Of a DNA stretch of 64,000 bases, positions 6,345 to 15,024 are shown in pieces. This DNA comes from Flavobacterium fragile (GTDB taxonomy: Bacteria; Bacteroidota; Bacteroidia; Flavobacteriales; Flavobacteriaceae), in assembly GCF_023634865.1 (NCBI RefSeq), contig NZ_JAMLJN010000005.1, forward strand, positions 1 to 64,000, read 5' to 3'. The translations under genes were made by a program, and so were the position numbers. The notes beneath the pieces were generated by a model. The model was not told the DNA's origin. It saw nothing but the letters and a program-made list of their open reading frames with translations, and made no database searches. Positions within the stretch are counted from its first letter, which is position 1, and each line of letters begins with the position of its first letter.

Positions 6345-6923
6345 ATGAAAAAAACACTTTTAATTTTATTTTTGAATCTTAATTTAGCTTTATTTTCTCA
6401 AGAATCGAAACTTAGCATTGAACTTAATTATCCAATTCCTGCAGACAATAATTTTATTGGAAAAAATTACACTGGAATAGTTGATATTGGGGGAAAATAT
6501 AAAATTATTGACAAAGACGTTTTAGATTTTGGAATTGCTTTAAATGCTGGACTTTTGACATTTAATAATTCGCAAATTAATTCACCACAGAATTACAAAA
6601 TTTATGCTTACCCAATACAACCAAAAATATTTTGTGAGTTTAACATCAAAAATATTAAAAAGCTTCATCCATACACTTCTCTTGGATATAGTTTCATAAT
6701 ATTTAAAGCAACTGGAACCAATAATGGATATGATATTTCAGACCTAAACGATACTCAAGCTGGGATTAACTTAAATTTCGGTTTATCTTATGATATTACA
6801 AGTAAATTTTTTGTTAATGGACAATTTGACTTTACAAAACTTCAAGAAGAAAATGGAATTCCAAATACTACATTTAATACAAATGTTAATTTAGTAAAAC
6901 TTGGTGTTGGTTTAAGATTATAA
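6345..6923 (+). CDS. Cassette 9: outer-membrane beta-barrel protein
   Basis: A 192-residue secreted protein. Residues 1-20 are a signal peptide (MKKTLLILFLNLNLALFSQ). The rest alternates hydrophobic and polar residues in strands with Gly-rich turns (LGYSFIIFK, LNFGLSYDITSKFFVNGQF) and ends in LVKLGVGLRL, the hydrophobic terminal strand of outer-membrane barrels. Size fits an eight-strand OmpA/OmpW-like barrel. Ligand unknown. Oriented with the array. Confidence 0.72.
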   Translation: MKKTLLILFLNLNLALFSQESKLSIELNYPIPADNNFIGKNYTGIVDIGGKYKIIDKDVLDFGIALNAGLLTFNNSQINSPQNYKIYAYPIQPKIFCEFNIKNIKKLHPYTSLGYSFIIFKATGTNNGYDISDLNDTQAGINLNFGLSYDITSKFFVNGQFDFTKLQEENGIPNTTFNTNVNLVKLGVGLRL

Positions 6924-6931
6924 AAAACTAC

Positions 6932-7069
6932 ATACAACAGCGGTTTGCTTCAATGGCTACTTCCGGATTTTCCTGCGGAAAATCCGCTGCTGAATGGAAT
7001 GTTTTGTTATATTTGTAATGGCTTGGTGTTGGTACAACGCCACTGAGAGCAAGCCACAGAACGTTAGCT
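6932..7069 (+). repeat. attC9 (family 1)
   Basis: Left core ATACAAC, right core GTTAGCT; near-identical to attC2. -7 box TATATTTG at 7008-7015. Closes cassette 9. Confidence 0.9.
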
Positions 7070-7097
7070 GCCATTAATAAAAACTAATCGCTTAAAA

Positions 7098-7502
7098 ATG
7101 AAAAAGTTTATAATTATTAGTTTACTTTCAATTTTATTTTTTTCATTCTCAAAAGATTGTCAAAATTGCAATATAGGAACTTTTGAATGGAAAGATAAAA
7201 ATACTATTTATACTATTATTAGAACCAAACACAAATTAATTTCAAAAAGTAAATACGGAATTGTAAAAAATAAATTAAAATGGACTTCAGATTCTACTTA
7301 CATACTTTATGATATGAAAATTGTGAAGGGAAAAGTAGAAAAGAGTGACTTAAAAATTGGAAATGAAAAAGATATGGATACTCTTTACGTTCAAATTATT
7401 CAAATTGATAATGAAAAACATAAATTACTTTCAAAATTTAAAAATTCAGAATTTGTAACCGAATATATTCTGACAAAAGTAAATCCAAAAAATAAATTTT
7501 AA
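7098..7502 (+). CDS. Cassette 10: small secreted protein
   Basis: A 134-residue protein with a signal peptide (about residues 1-18, MKKFIIISLLSILFFSFS) and then CQNCNIGTFEWKD, with two cysteines close to the mature start that could form a disulfide. The remainder is lysine-rich and beta-prone (SDSTYILYDMKIVKG). The layout resembles small periplasmic lipocalin-like proteins of Flavobacteriia, but there is no motif to fix a family. Function unknown. Confidence 0.65.
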   Translation: MKKFIIISLLSILFFSFSKDCQNCNIGTFEWKDKNTIYTIIRTKHKLISKSKYGIVKNKLKWTSDSTYILYDMKIVKGKVEKSDLKIGNEKDMDTLYVQIIQIDNEKHKLLSKFKNSEFVTEYILTKVNPKNKF

Positions 7503-7506
7503 CGTC

Positions 7507-7638
7507 AGCTAACAGGCGTTTGGCAAGATTGCGAATTTTGTAGTAAATTCACGTTTACTTTTCGCAAGAAATTTTATCTTTAACAGAAAATAATCGGTTC
7601 CGAAGTTCGCAACCTCGCCAAGCGCCGGAACGTTGTGT
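7507..7638 (+). repeat. attC10 (family 2)
   Basis: Left core AGCTAAC, right core GTTGTGT; arms AGGCGTTTGGCAAGATTGCGA / TCGCAACCTCGCCAAGCGCC. Near-identical to attC11 and similar to attC27. Contains TATCTTTA, a weak -7-like box. Closes cassette 10. Confidence 0.88.
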
Positions 7639-7668
7639 GTCATTTTAGCCGAACGAAAACAGAATTAA

Positions 7669-8520
7669 ATGAGAAACATTCTCCTACTTTTTATACTTTT
7701 TTGTGGAAATTATATATTCTCACAAAACTTTGAAAATATAAGCAAAATTAAATTTTCATACATATACGGAGGTTCTTCTTGGGGGAAAAATGGTATTTAC
7801 TCAAGAAGTGAAATATTTGAATTAACTAAAACTGAGAATGGAGATTTTAAAATTTCACAACATCTTAAAATAAACCAAAAAGTATACAATAAAGTCTTCT
7901 CAGAAGATTCAATAACAATAAATACATCAAATTATAAAACCATTCCAAAAAGTGATGTTGATTATCTTTTAACTTCACTAAACACAAACAAAGAAAACTT
8001 TACTGAAGAATTTTTAATACAAAATTTCACAAAACCAACTAAAAAAGAAATTTTAAAAATTGCAAAGCAAAATGGTGATAAAAACTATTTAAAAAATGAT
8101 TACGACGAAAAAAATGATACTGAAAAAAAATATTCTGAAATTCAAAACTATAAATATTTTGATGAATATTTAAAACTTAACAAACCTATTTTAAATGTAA
8201 TTACTTTAACATTGGATGCATGGAATAGTTTAGGAATTATTACTTTTTCAAAAGAAGAAACTAAATTATATGATTTAGATTTTCCTAAATATTGCGGACA
8301 TCCGATTTCCGTAAATTATATCGAAATTAAAGAAAAGGATAAAAAAATAAATATCATAGAAAACAAAAGTTCTTCAATAATTAATTTAAATGTGAATTTA
8401 ATTTTATTGAAAATATTACCAAAAAACACAAAATTAAGTGTCGAGTTAAATTTAAATAATATTCGAGATGAATATATAAATTGGTTTTTAGAAAATAAAA
8501 GAACCGAATTTGAATATTAA
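7669..8520 (+). CDS. Cassette 11: secreted hypothetical protein
   Basis: A 283-residue protein with a clear signal peptide (residues 1-18, MRNILLLFILFCGNYIFS) and a lysine- and asparagine-rich mature part. No catalytic motif is visible. A block DLDFPKYCGHPISVNY and a C-terminal NIRDEYINWFLENK stand out; the latter recalls the end of other Flavobacterium secreted proteins of unknown role. It fills its cassette. Function unknown. Confidence 0.65.
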   Translation: MRNILLLFILFCGNYIFSQNFENISKIKFSYIYGGSSWGKNGIYSRSEIFELTKTENGDFKISQHLKINQKVYNKVFSEDSITINTSNYKTIPKSDVDYLLTSLNTNKENFTEEFLIQNFTKPTKKEILKIAKQNGDKNYLKNDYDEKNDTEKKYSEIQNYKYFDEYLKLNKPILNVITLTLDAWNSLGIITFSKEETKLYDLDFPKYCGHPISVNYIEIKEKDKKINIIENKSSSIINLNVNLILLKILPKNTKLSVELNLNNIRDEYINWFLENKRTEFEY

Positions 8521-8529
8521 AAAACGAAC

Positions 8530-8661
8530 ACACAACAGGCGTTTGGCAAGATTGCGAATTTTGTAGTAAATACACGTTTACATTTCGCAAGAAATTTTAT
8601 CTTTGATAGAAAATAATCAGTTCCGAAGTTCGCAACCTCGCCAAGCGCCGGAACGTTAGCA
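8530..8661 (+). repeat. attC11 (family 2)
   Basis: Left core ACACAAC, right core GTTAGCA. Differs from attC10 at only a few bases. Closes cassette 11. Confidence 0.88.
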
Positions 8662-8672
8662 ACAATTTTGTG

Positions 8673-9191
8673 ATGAAAAGACTTCTTACAATATTATTAT
8701 TTTTGAAAGTTACTTCAAATTTTTTAATTGCTCAAACAAATGAAATTTTTGAAGAAAAGAATGTTAAAGGTGTAATATTCTCTAAAGACTATATTAACAA
8801 AGCTCATAATTGGCTGGATAACAGCTACAGATTTACGCCAACTCGTGAAGAAATTAAAGCATTTGAAAAAAACTTAAAATTAGATTTAAAAAGAATAAAC
8901 ACTAATCGTTGGAACCAGAAAGGTTCTTGTCCTATAATCCACAAAAACTTAAAAAAATACGTCAGACAATATCTAGGTTTTATTGATGATTCTGGAAAAA
9001 AATATCTATTGATAAATTTCCTTTGGCAGGATAATGTCGAAGAAAATGAAAATGATGAATTTTATAACGAATTGGGAGATTGGAAAAAACATTGGCAAGT
9101 TTGGTTTGACGGTTGCAGTCATTTTTGGAATGTAAAATATTATATAGATTCGGAACTTTTATTTGATTTACAAATAAACGGATCGTCATAA
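8673..9191 (+). CDS. Cassette 12: secreted hypothetical protein
   Basis: A 172-residue protein with signal peptide MKRLLTILLFLKVTSNFLIAQ. The ATG at 8673 is chosen over an adjacent upstream GTG. The mature part has a helical DYINKAHNWLDN and RFTPTREEIKAFEKNLK, then WFDGCSHFWNVKYYID near the C-terminus. Conserved-looking aromatic and cysteine residues (C90s, C147 region) suggest a folded periplasmic domain. No family recognised. Confidence 0.65.
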   Translation: MKRLLTILLFLKVTSNFLIAQTNEIFEEKNVKGVIFSKDYINKAHNWLDNSYRFTPTREEIKAFEKNLKLDLKRINTNRWNQKGSCPIIHKNLKKYVRQYLGFIDDSGKKYLLINFLWQDNVEENENDEFYNELGDWKKHWQVWFDGCSHFWNVKYYIDSELLFDLQINGSS

Positions 9192-9198
9192 AAACTGT

Positions 9199-9334
9199 TG
9201 CTAACAGCGGTTTGGCGCCATTGCGGGTTTTGCGAATATTTGGAAAGTTATTCGTTAAACCAAAATTTGTTTATATTTGTCATGTTCCGTGTACTAATGC
9301 CGCAACAGCAGGCCAAGCCGGCGGGACGTTAGCA
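9199..9334 (+). repeat. attC12
   Basis: Left core TGCTAAC, right core GTTAGCA. Arms AGCGGTTTGGCGCCATTGCGG and CCGCAACAGCAGGCCAAGCC pair with bulges. -7 box TATATTTG at 9272-9279. Closes cassette 12; cassettes 12 and 13 have the same end sequences (GTTAGCAACA). Confidence 0.87.
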
Positions 9335-9352
9335 ACAATTTTGAAAAAAAAT

Positions 9353-10030
9353 ATGGTAAAATCAATTATAATAATGGTCAGTGTATTTTTTATACTGAAT
9401 GGTTTCAAAGCATATAAGTTCATCCAAGAAAATGTAAAAAAAATACCAAAAGCAACATTTGAACAACAATTGGATTCTTTTCAAAAGTTAGGTTTTAAAT
9501 TTAATAATGGTATTACCAAAGAAAGTCTATTGGAATCTTTTGATAAATCAGAATTTGAAAATGACCCGTGGAATTTGATGTATGTTTGTTTAGGTTCTAC
9601 AATTGAAAAAGAACCTTACACTCCTATTACTGACGATTGTTGGCATTTTGATGCAGAATGTATTGAAGACCATGGTTCGTATGTAGATATTCTTGAAAAC
9701 TTAAAAAGAATTTCAAAAGGACAATTAAACCTTGAAAATATAAAAGATTACGTTGATATAGAAAATGAACAAGCTTGGGTTTCTTTTGATTTTGAAGGTA
9801 AAAGTTATAAATGGAATTTGAGAATTGACAATGATTGGGTTGACGGAGAGTTATTTGACAAAATTCAAGAAGTAAATTCCGTAAATAAAAACACTAAAAA
9901 ATTTACAGTTTATGTTCTCGGACAAGATGCAGTAATCGGATATATGAATGATAAAGAAATATCTGAATTCAAAAAGACAACTAAAATTGAATTAAAATAT
10001 CTCGAAGGTATTAATGATATTGGACAATAA
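9353..10030 (+). CDS. Cassette 13: membrane-anchored protein of unknown function
   Basis: A 225-residue protein with one N-terminal hydrophobic helix (about residues 3-20), either a signal anchor or an uncleaved signal. The rest is acidic with motifs GITKESLLESFDKSEFENDPWN, DDCWHFDAECIEDHG, DYVDIENEQAWVSF and IDNDWVD. The clustered Cys/His/Asp suggests metal binding, but this is a guess. I recall similar proteins scattered across bacteria next to toxin-immunity genes, without known function. The longer frame from 9212 would start in attC12 and is rejected. Confidence 0.66.
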   Translation: MVKSIIIMVSVFFILNGFKAYKFIQENVKKIPKATFEQQLDSFQKLGFKFNNGITKESLLESFDKSEFENDPWNLMYVCLGSTIEKEPYTPITDDCWHFDAECIEDHGSYVDILENLKRISKGQLNLENIKDYVDIENEQAWVSFDFEGKSYKWNLRIDNDWVDGELFDKIQEVNSVNKNTKKFTVYVLGQDAVIGYMNDKEISEFKKTTKIELKYLEGINDIGQ

Positions 10031-10038
10031 AAAACTGT

Positions 10039-10171
10039 TGCTAACAGCGGTTACAAGTAATGGCTAGTTCAGTACTATTCCGAAAATTCTCCGAATTTTC
10101 TAAAATAAGTTTATATTTGTTATGGCTTGGTTATGGTTTACGCCACTACTTGTAGCCGCAAAACGTTGTGT
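10039..10171 (+). repeat. attC13
   Basis: Left core TGCTAAC, right core GTTGTGT. Arms AGCGGTTACAAGTAATGGC / GCCACTACTTGTAGCCGC pair well. -7 box TATATTTG at 10112-10119. Closes cassette 13. Confidence 0.87.
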
Positions 10172-10218
10172 GCAATAATAACAAAATTCTAATCAAGAAT
10201 ATAAATAATTTAATCCAG

Positions 10219-11292
10219 ATGCAAGAAGAAAATCAAGAATTAGAAAAATTAGAAGAAGAGTTATCTTATGAAGATAATTATAACGAATTACCTCCAAATG
10301 ATATAGTTGCATTTAATGAATTACGTTCTTGTGCAGATTTATTGAGAATGTATGAAACCAACCAATTAGAAATCCAACCTGATTTTCAAAGAGATGTAGT
10401 ATGGTCTAAACCAGACCAAACTAGATTTATAGATAGTTTAATTAAGCAACTTCCTATTCCAAGCATGTGTATTAGTTTAGACTATAAAACGGATAAACGT
10501 CAAATTATTGACGGTCTACAAAGGATGAGCAGTATTATTAATTTCCTATCAAATGATGAATGGAAATTATCACAACTAGAAGATATTGACGAAAATTTAT
10601 CAGGTAAAACTGTACATACTATAAAAACAAAATTCAAAGATTTATATTCAAGAGTCCAAAATGTTGTAATTCCTATAACTGTAATTCGATGTGATTATTC
10701 TAAAAAATCGCATTCAGAATATTTATTTACAATATTTCATAGATTAAATTCCGGAGGAATAAAATTGAATAATCAAGAAATTAGAAATTGTATTTTCAAT
10801 GGTAATCTCAACACTTTATTAAAAGAACTTTCAAAATCAAATATTATAGTTAATACTATTGGTGAAAAATCAAGATTTGCAAATGAAGAATTATTATTAA
10901 GGTTTTTTGCTTTCAATGATAATTTGAATTCTTATTCTGGAAAATTATCTACTTACTTAAATTCTTACATGCATACAAATCGCAATTTAACTGATGAAAA
11001 TATAGAACAAAAAAGGAGTTTAGTAACTGAAACCTTTACCATAATTTATAATCAAATTTTTGATGAAAAATCAATTAAAGGAATTGGAAAAACAGTATTA
11101 GAAGGATTATTATTTGGGATTTCACAAAACATAGAAACTCTAAAAATTAAAGATAAAGAACACATTAAAAATTTATATGCTCAATTTCTACAATTGGAAG
11201 AATTTAGTTTAGTAAACTTAAAAGAAGGTTTAGCACAAAAAGAAAAACTAACTAATAGATTAATAGCCTCAAAAAATATATTTTCTAATTAA
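10219..11292 (+). CDS. Cassette 14: DUF262 (ParB/GmrSD-N-like) protein
   Basis: A 357-residue protein of the DUF262 family, whose fold resembles ParB nucleases and the N-terminal half of the type IV restriction enzyme GmrSD. Visible hallmarks: QPDFQR at 53-58, the active-site-like DGLQR at 98-102 (usually DGQQR) and the FHRLNSGGIKLNNQEIRN block at 173-190. I start it at the ATG at 10219 instead of the GTG at 10168, which lies in the attC core. The next gene begins inside its stop codon region (overlap of one base), so they form a translationally coupled pair. DUF262-HEPN pairs are candidate phage-defence systems; that role is inference here. Confidence 0.82.
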   Translation: MQEENQELEKLEEELSYEDNYNELPPNDIVAFNELRSCADLLRMYETNQLEIQPDFQRDVVWSKPDQTRFIDSLIKQLPIPSMCISLDYKTDKRQIIDGLQRMSSIINFLSNDEWKLSQLEDIDENLSGKTVHTIKTKFKDLYSRVQNVVIPITVIRCDYSKKSHSEYLFTIFHRLNSGGIKLNNQEIRNCIFNGNLNTLLKELSKSNIIVNTIGEKSRFANEELLLRFFAFNDNLNSYSGKLSTYLNSYMHTNRNLTDENIEQKRSLVTETFTIIYNQIFDEKSIKGIGKTVLEGLLFGISQNIETLKIKDKEHIKNLYAQFLQLEEFSLVNLKEGLAQKEKLTNRLIASKNIFSN

Positions 11293-11795
11293 TGTTGCCA
11301 AAACAGCCAATAAAAGATTTACTAGATGAATTAAAAACACTTTATGATTCAACAACCGACACTAATCATAAAGTATATTATTCAAAGTTAGCTCTAATGG
11401 AGCTTTGCGGATGGATTGAGCTATGTATTGATGAAATACTGGAAAACTATATTGATACAAAATTAAGTCTTGCAACTAATTTAAATCTTGCAAAAACAAT
11501 TTATGTTAAACAAACTTATGGTTTTGAATATGATAAAAACCTTCGACCATTATTAATTAAGATAATTGGATTAATTAATGTTGAAAAAGTTGAAGATTTA
11601 TTAGATTTTGACGGTGGAACTTTTACTTTATTAAAATCACAGTTAAACAATTTAGTTTCATTAAGAAATGCAGCAGCACATACTACAATTGTTGGTGTAA
11701 CTCACACGTATCAAGCCCCACATTCAATGTTAACAAACTTAAATAATATTTACAATCATTTATCTAAACTTGAATTAACATTATCAATGATATAA
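11292..11795 (+). CDS. Cassette 14: HEPN-like protein paired with DUF262
   Basis: A 167-residue helical protein. Residues 125-130 read RNAAAH, the RX4-6H ribonuclease motif of HEPN domains, preceded by a long helix. N-terminal helices (SKLALMELCGWIELCIDEIL) also fit the MAE_18760-type HEPN fold. HEPN proteins of this kind are RNases that work with a partner sensor, often a DUF262 protein, in abortive infection or toxin-antitoxin-like modules. Both genes sit inside one mobile cassette, so the whole module would be transferred together. Activity is inferred from the motif. Confidence 0.72.
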   Translation: MLPKQPIKDLLDELKTLYDSTTDTNHKVYYSKLALMELCGWIELCIDEILENYIDTKLSLATNLNLAKTIYVKQTYGFEYDKNLRPLLIKIIGLINVEKVEDLLDFDGGTFTLLKSQLNNLVSLRNAAAHTTIVGVTHTYQAPHSMLTNLNNIYNHLSKLELTLSMI

Positions 11796-11802
11796 TTACT
11801 GC

Positions 11803-11936
11803 ACACAACAGCGGTTTGGCACAATAGCTGTTTTTATCTTAAATAGAACTTTTGATTTTCCGCAGGAAAATCTTATCTTAGCAAGAAAATATACGTTCAC
11901 GCAGCCGCTACTGCGCCAAGCCGCGGAACGTTACCA
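11803..11936 (+). repeat. attC14
   Basis: Left core ACACAAC, right core GTTACCA. Arms AGCGGTTTGGCACAATAGC / GCTACTGCGCCAAGCCGC. Contains a nested TTTTCC/GGAAAA hairpin like family 1. Closes cassette 14. Confidence 0.87.
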
Positions 11937-11980
11937 GCAAGTTTACCGCAGACTCAAGAATCTAGAATGATGTCAGAAAT

Positions 11981-12679
11981 ATGAAATACTTAATAAAATT
12001 AATAATATTCTTAATTTCATTAAATCTAAATGCCCAAATAGAAGGCAAATTCAAGCATAAAATATGTAAGCACGGACCCAATTGTTTTGTTTTTAAATTT
12101 GACAAAAACGGTACTTTTGAATTTATTTACAATCAAGATATTTTAGGTAGTGGATCTTTAACTGGCAAATATACAGTAGTAAAAGACACCATTAAATTGA
12201 CAACTGACAAAGTTTTTTTTTCGCAGCCAACCAGAATAATAGAAACAGAAAATTCGGATTCAAAGACAACTAAAATAGCCGTAAAGATTCAAAGAGCATC
12301 AAAAAAAGGAGAAGAAGAAACTGAAAGTATGGAATGCTATATATCAATAAATGATGGAGATTTTTTTAAAACTGACCACAACGGGATGTTAATCATCCCT
12401 AAAATGAAAATCAACAAAATCCAAATAAAAGATATTTTCGAAATAGAATTAAAAAGTGAGCCTTTAATAAAATTAACTGAAACAATTTTTTATCCAAAAT
12501 TCGATAAAAATAGTATTGAAATATTTACTTCTGAAAATGACGAAGGAATTGATTTAGCAATGTCAAGTTGGATGACAAAATTGCTATTAATCAAAGGGAA
12601 AAAATTATTTCCTTTAACTTTTGAACCTGAAGAAGTATATTTAGGTAAGGAAAAAACATACTATGAAAAATTTAATTAG
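11981..12679 (+). CDS. Cassette 15: secreted hypothetical protein
   Basis: A 232-residue secreted protein with signal peptide MKYLIKLIIFLISLNLNAQ. Mature residues 20-75 (FKHKICKHGPNCFVFKFDKNGTF, then GSGSLTGKYTVVKDTIKL) resemble the first beta hairpins of lipocalin-like periplasmic proteins. Later parts have no recognised motif. It fills its cassette and points with the array. Function unknown. Confidence 0.66.
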   Translation: MKYLIKLIIFLISLNLNAQIEGKFKHKICKHGPNCFVFKFDKNGTFEFIYNQDILGSGSLTGKYTVVKDTIKLTTDKVFFSQPTRIIETENSDSKTTKIAVKIQRASKKGEEETESMECYISINDGDFFKTDHNGMLIIPKMKINKIQIKDIFEIELKSEPLIKLTETIFYPKFDKNSIEIFTSENDEGIDLAMSSWMTKLLLIKGKKLFPLTFEPEEVYLGKEKTYYEKFN

Positions 12680-12702
12680 TAATCTGTGAAAATAAAACCT
12701 GC

Positions 12703-12840
12703 TGGTAACAGCGGCTTGCTTCAATGGCTATTTCCGGATTTTCCTACGGAAAATCCGCTGTTGAATGGAATGTTTTGTTATATTTGTAATGGCTTGGTGT
12801 TGGTGCAACGCCACTGAGAGCAAGCCGCAGAACGTTGTAG
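12703..12840 (+). repeat. attC15 (family 1)
   Basis: Left core TGGTAAC, right core GTTGTAG. -7 box TATATTTG at 12779-12786. Closes cassette 15: start TTACCAGCA matches end TGCTGGTAA. Confidence 0.9.
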
Positions 12841-12867
12841 GCAATGTTACTCCAAAAAACGAATTAG

Positions 12868-13533
12868 ATGAAAAAGACATTAATTTTCTTATTTTTAGGT
12901 TTAATTAGTTGTAATTCAACCAAAGTAATTTCGAATTCAGAAAAAGAAAATATAATATCTGAATTGAATTATATATTTAATATTGACCAAAAATATGCAG
13001 GAGGTCCTTTTGATTACCTATTTAAAAAACATGAGAAAAAGGAAGCTTGGAAAATTTTTGAAATGATGAGAGATAGTGTTGGTCTTGAGAATCAAAAAAA
13101 AATAAAAAAGATATATTCAAAATATGGTTATTTGGGATATGATAAAATTGGTAAAGAATACTCTCGAAAATTTTGGATTACTATCCAACACGCAGACAAT
13201 GATATTAAGTTCCAACAGAAAATGCTTAAAGAATTAGCAAAAGAAATCGATAAAAATAACGCAGAAAGATCTAATTATGCAATGCTCGAAGACAGAATTG
13301 CAATTAACCTAAACCAAAAGCAGAGATTTGGTTCGCAAATTACTTACAATAAATCAGGACAAGCAATTCCAAAAAACGGATTAATTGACTCATTAAATGT
13401 TGACAATTTGAGAATTAAATATAATTTACCTCCTTTTAAAGAATATTATAATTCGATGACAACTGATCATTTTGAAATGAACAAAGATTATTTTATCAAG
13501 CAAGGAATGAAAGAACCAAAACTCTATGAATAA
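12868..13533 (+). CDS. Cassette 16: lipoprotein, DUF6624-like
   Basis: A 221-residue lipoprotein: signal peptide with lipobox LISC (Cys15). The mature domain has WITIQHADNDIKFQQKML, NYAMLEDRIAINLNQKQRFGSQ and NLRIKYNLPPFKEY, which match my memory of the DUF6624 pattern (QHAD.D..FQ, YA.L.DR, .Q.(F/Y)G(S/T)Q). Found in many Bacteroidota as a secreted or lipid-anchored protein; biochemical role unknown. Family call from memory, moderately sure. Confidence 0.72.
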   Translation: MKKTLIFLFLGLISCNSTKVISNSEKENIISELNYIFNIDQKYAGGPFDYLFKKHEKKEAWKIFEMMRDSVGLENQKKIKKIYSKYGYLGYDKIGKEYSRKFWITIQHADNDIKFQQKMLKELAKEIDKNNAERSNYAMLEDRIAINLNQKQRFGSQITYNKSGQAIPKNGLIDSLNVDNLRIKYNLPPFKEYYNSMTTDHFEMNKDYFIKQGMKEPKLYE

Positions 13534-13542
13534 AAACACTGC

Positions 13543-13674
13543 CTACAACACACGCTACAAGCAATTTGGGGATTTGGCTTTATGGAAAAATTGGTTTGTA
13601 TTTGGAAGATTTGGCAAATCCGAATAATGGGCTTAATTTAACCCCAAACTGCTTGTAGCGCGAGAACGTTGTAG
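13543..13674 (+). repeat. attC16
   Basis: Left core CTACAAC, right core GTTGTAG. Arms ACACGCTACAAGCAATTTGGGG / CCCCAAACTGCTTGTAGCGCG pair nearly fully. Cassettes 16 and 17 have nearly the same ends (GTTGTAGGCA and GTTGTAGGTA). Closes cassette 16. Confidence 0.88.
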
Positions 13675-13689
13675 GTAATTTTATAAAAA

Positions 13690-14199
13690 ATGTCAACAGA
13701 CCTAATAAGTAGAATACATTTTAATGAATCTTTAGGAAATTCAGAACCTAAAGAAAGAGTTTATGAATGGTTAAAAGAATCTGAAAAAAAATTTACAACA
13801 GAATTTTATGTTAATGATGAAAATTTTCATTGGAGAATAATTTCGTCAAAAGATTTTGTGGATATAATCCATGAAGACGTAACAGATTGGTTATACATTA
13901 ATTCAGAAAATAATGAATTTAAAGCAATAGGTAAAATTCAAAACGGATTTGAAAATCTAATCGGAGAAAAAAATCAACTTGGTGTTTTTACAATTTGGAT
14001 ATTGAAATCAGATATTGAAACTCTAAAAGTATCTGAAAAGCCAATTTTGATCTGGACACCTCATAATTTTGAATCTAAAATCGAAAATATTGAATATGAT
14101 TTAAAAAAACTTATTATGAAACTTCAAAATCCTAAAATAAAGATTACCGAATTTGTTAGTTATAAAGAATCAAAAGAATTGAAAAAACGAATTAGATAA
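13690..14199 (+). CDS. Cassette 17: hypothetical cytoplasmic protein
   Basis: A 169-residue protein without signal peptide or TM helix. It begins MSTDLISRIHFNESLGNSEP and has mixed alpha/beta composition with HWRIISSKDFVDII and LGVFTIWILKSDIETL. No family recognised. The ATG lies 16 bases after the right core of attC16. It may be an immunity-type protein by size and cassette context, but nothing specific supports that. Confidence 0.65.
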   Translation: MSTDLISRIHFNESLGNSEPKERVYEWLKESEKKFTTEFYVNDENFHWRIISSKDFVDIIHEDVTDWLYINSENNEFKAIGKIQNGFENLIGEKNQLGVFTIWILKSDIETLKVSEKPILIWTPHNFESKIENIEYDLKKLIMKLQNPKIKITEFVSYKESKELKKRIR

Positions 14200-14208
14200 A
14201 AAAACTAC

Positions 14209-14346
14209 CTACAACAGCGGTTTGCTTCAATGGCTACTTCCGGATTTTCCTACGGAAAATCCGCTGCTGAATGGAATGTTTTGTTATATTTGTAATGGCT
14301 TGGTGCTGGTTCAACGCCACTGAGAGCAAGCCGCAGAACGTTGTAA
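14209..14346 (+). repeat. attC17 (family 1)
   Basis: Left core CTACAAC, right core GTTGTAA. -7 box TATATTTG at 14285-14292. Closes cassette 17. Confidence 0.9.
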
Positions 14347-14354
14347 ACAATTCT

Positions 14355-14858
14355 ATGATCGACGAAAATAAATACAAATTTAATTGGGGTGACAATTTAG
14401 TCAACATAAATACTTTAAGCCCAAATAAAAAATATTTTTACCAAATTCAAAAACCATTTGACTTTTATTGGGGTTGGTTTGTAGCAAAAATTTCATTTCT
14501 AGATATTAAAAAAGAAATTATTTACTACAATAACCAATATTACGCATGTCCTATAAATTCTTCAGAGGAAAATGATTTTAAATATGTCTCTTATTCTGAA
14601 TGTGGAAATTACGCATACTTTTGTGAATTTAAAGATTTTAAAAATGTTTATCATATTTTAATTAATTTCAAAGAAAGGAAGTTTAAACGTATAAAAAAGA
14701 AATCCGAAAAAGAAATAATTACGACAAACTTGACAAAAGACGGATTTAATACAGAAGACTTAAAAATATTCGAATACACGAAATGGGAATTAACTCAAAT
14801 AAACAAAAGATTTGAAAGGAATATATTCTTTTGTAAAATATGGTTTCCGAAAATTTAA
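14355..14858 (+). CDS. Cassette 18: hypothetical cytoplasmic protein
   Basis: A 167-residue protein rich in aromatic residues (FNWGDN, YFYQIQKPFDFYWGWF, SYSECGNYAYFCEF). The repeated beta-strand pattern suggests a beta-propeller blade or beta-sandwich fragment. The ATG at 14355 is 8 bases after the attC17 right core; the frame is open upstream through attC17 but that extension straddles the -7 box. No family recognised. Confidence 0.65.
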   Translation: MIDENKYKFNWGDNLVNINTLSPNKKYFYQIQKPFDFYWGWFVAKISFLDIKKEIIYYNNQYYACPINSSEENDFKYVSYSECGNYAYFCEFKDFKNVYHILINFKERKFKRIKKKSEKEIITTNLTKDGFNTEDLKIFEYTKWELTQINKRFERNIFFCKIWFPKI

Positions 14859-14865
14859 AAACTGT

Positions 14866-15003
14866 TTACAACAGCGGTTTAAAAATATGGCTGGTTTCGG
14901 GAAAATCCAAAATGAAGTAGTTGTTTAATTTAAAGTTTTGGTTATATTTGTGAAGGCTTGGTGTTGCGTTTTCGCCACATTTTTAAGCCGCGAAACGTTA
15001 GCC
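14866..15003 (+). repeat. attC18
   Basis: Left core TTACAAC, right core GTTAGCC. Arms AGCGGTTTAAAAATATGGC / GCCACATTTTTAAGCCGC pair well. -7 box TATATTTG at 14943-14950. Closes cassette 18. Confidence 0.87.
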
Positions 15004-15024
15004 GTAATTTTAAAAAAAATAGTA

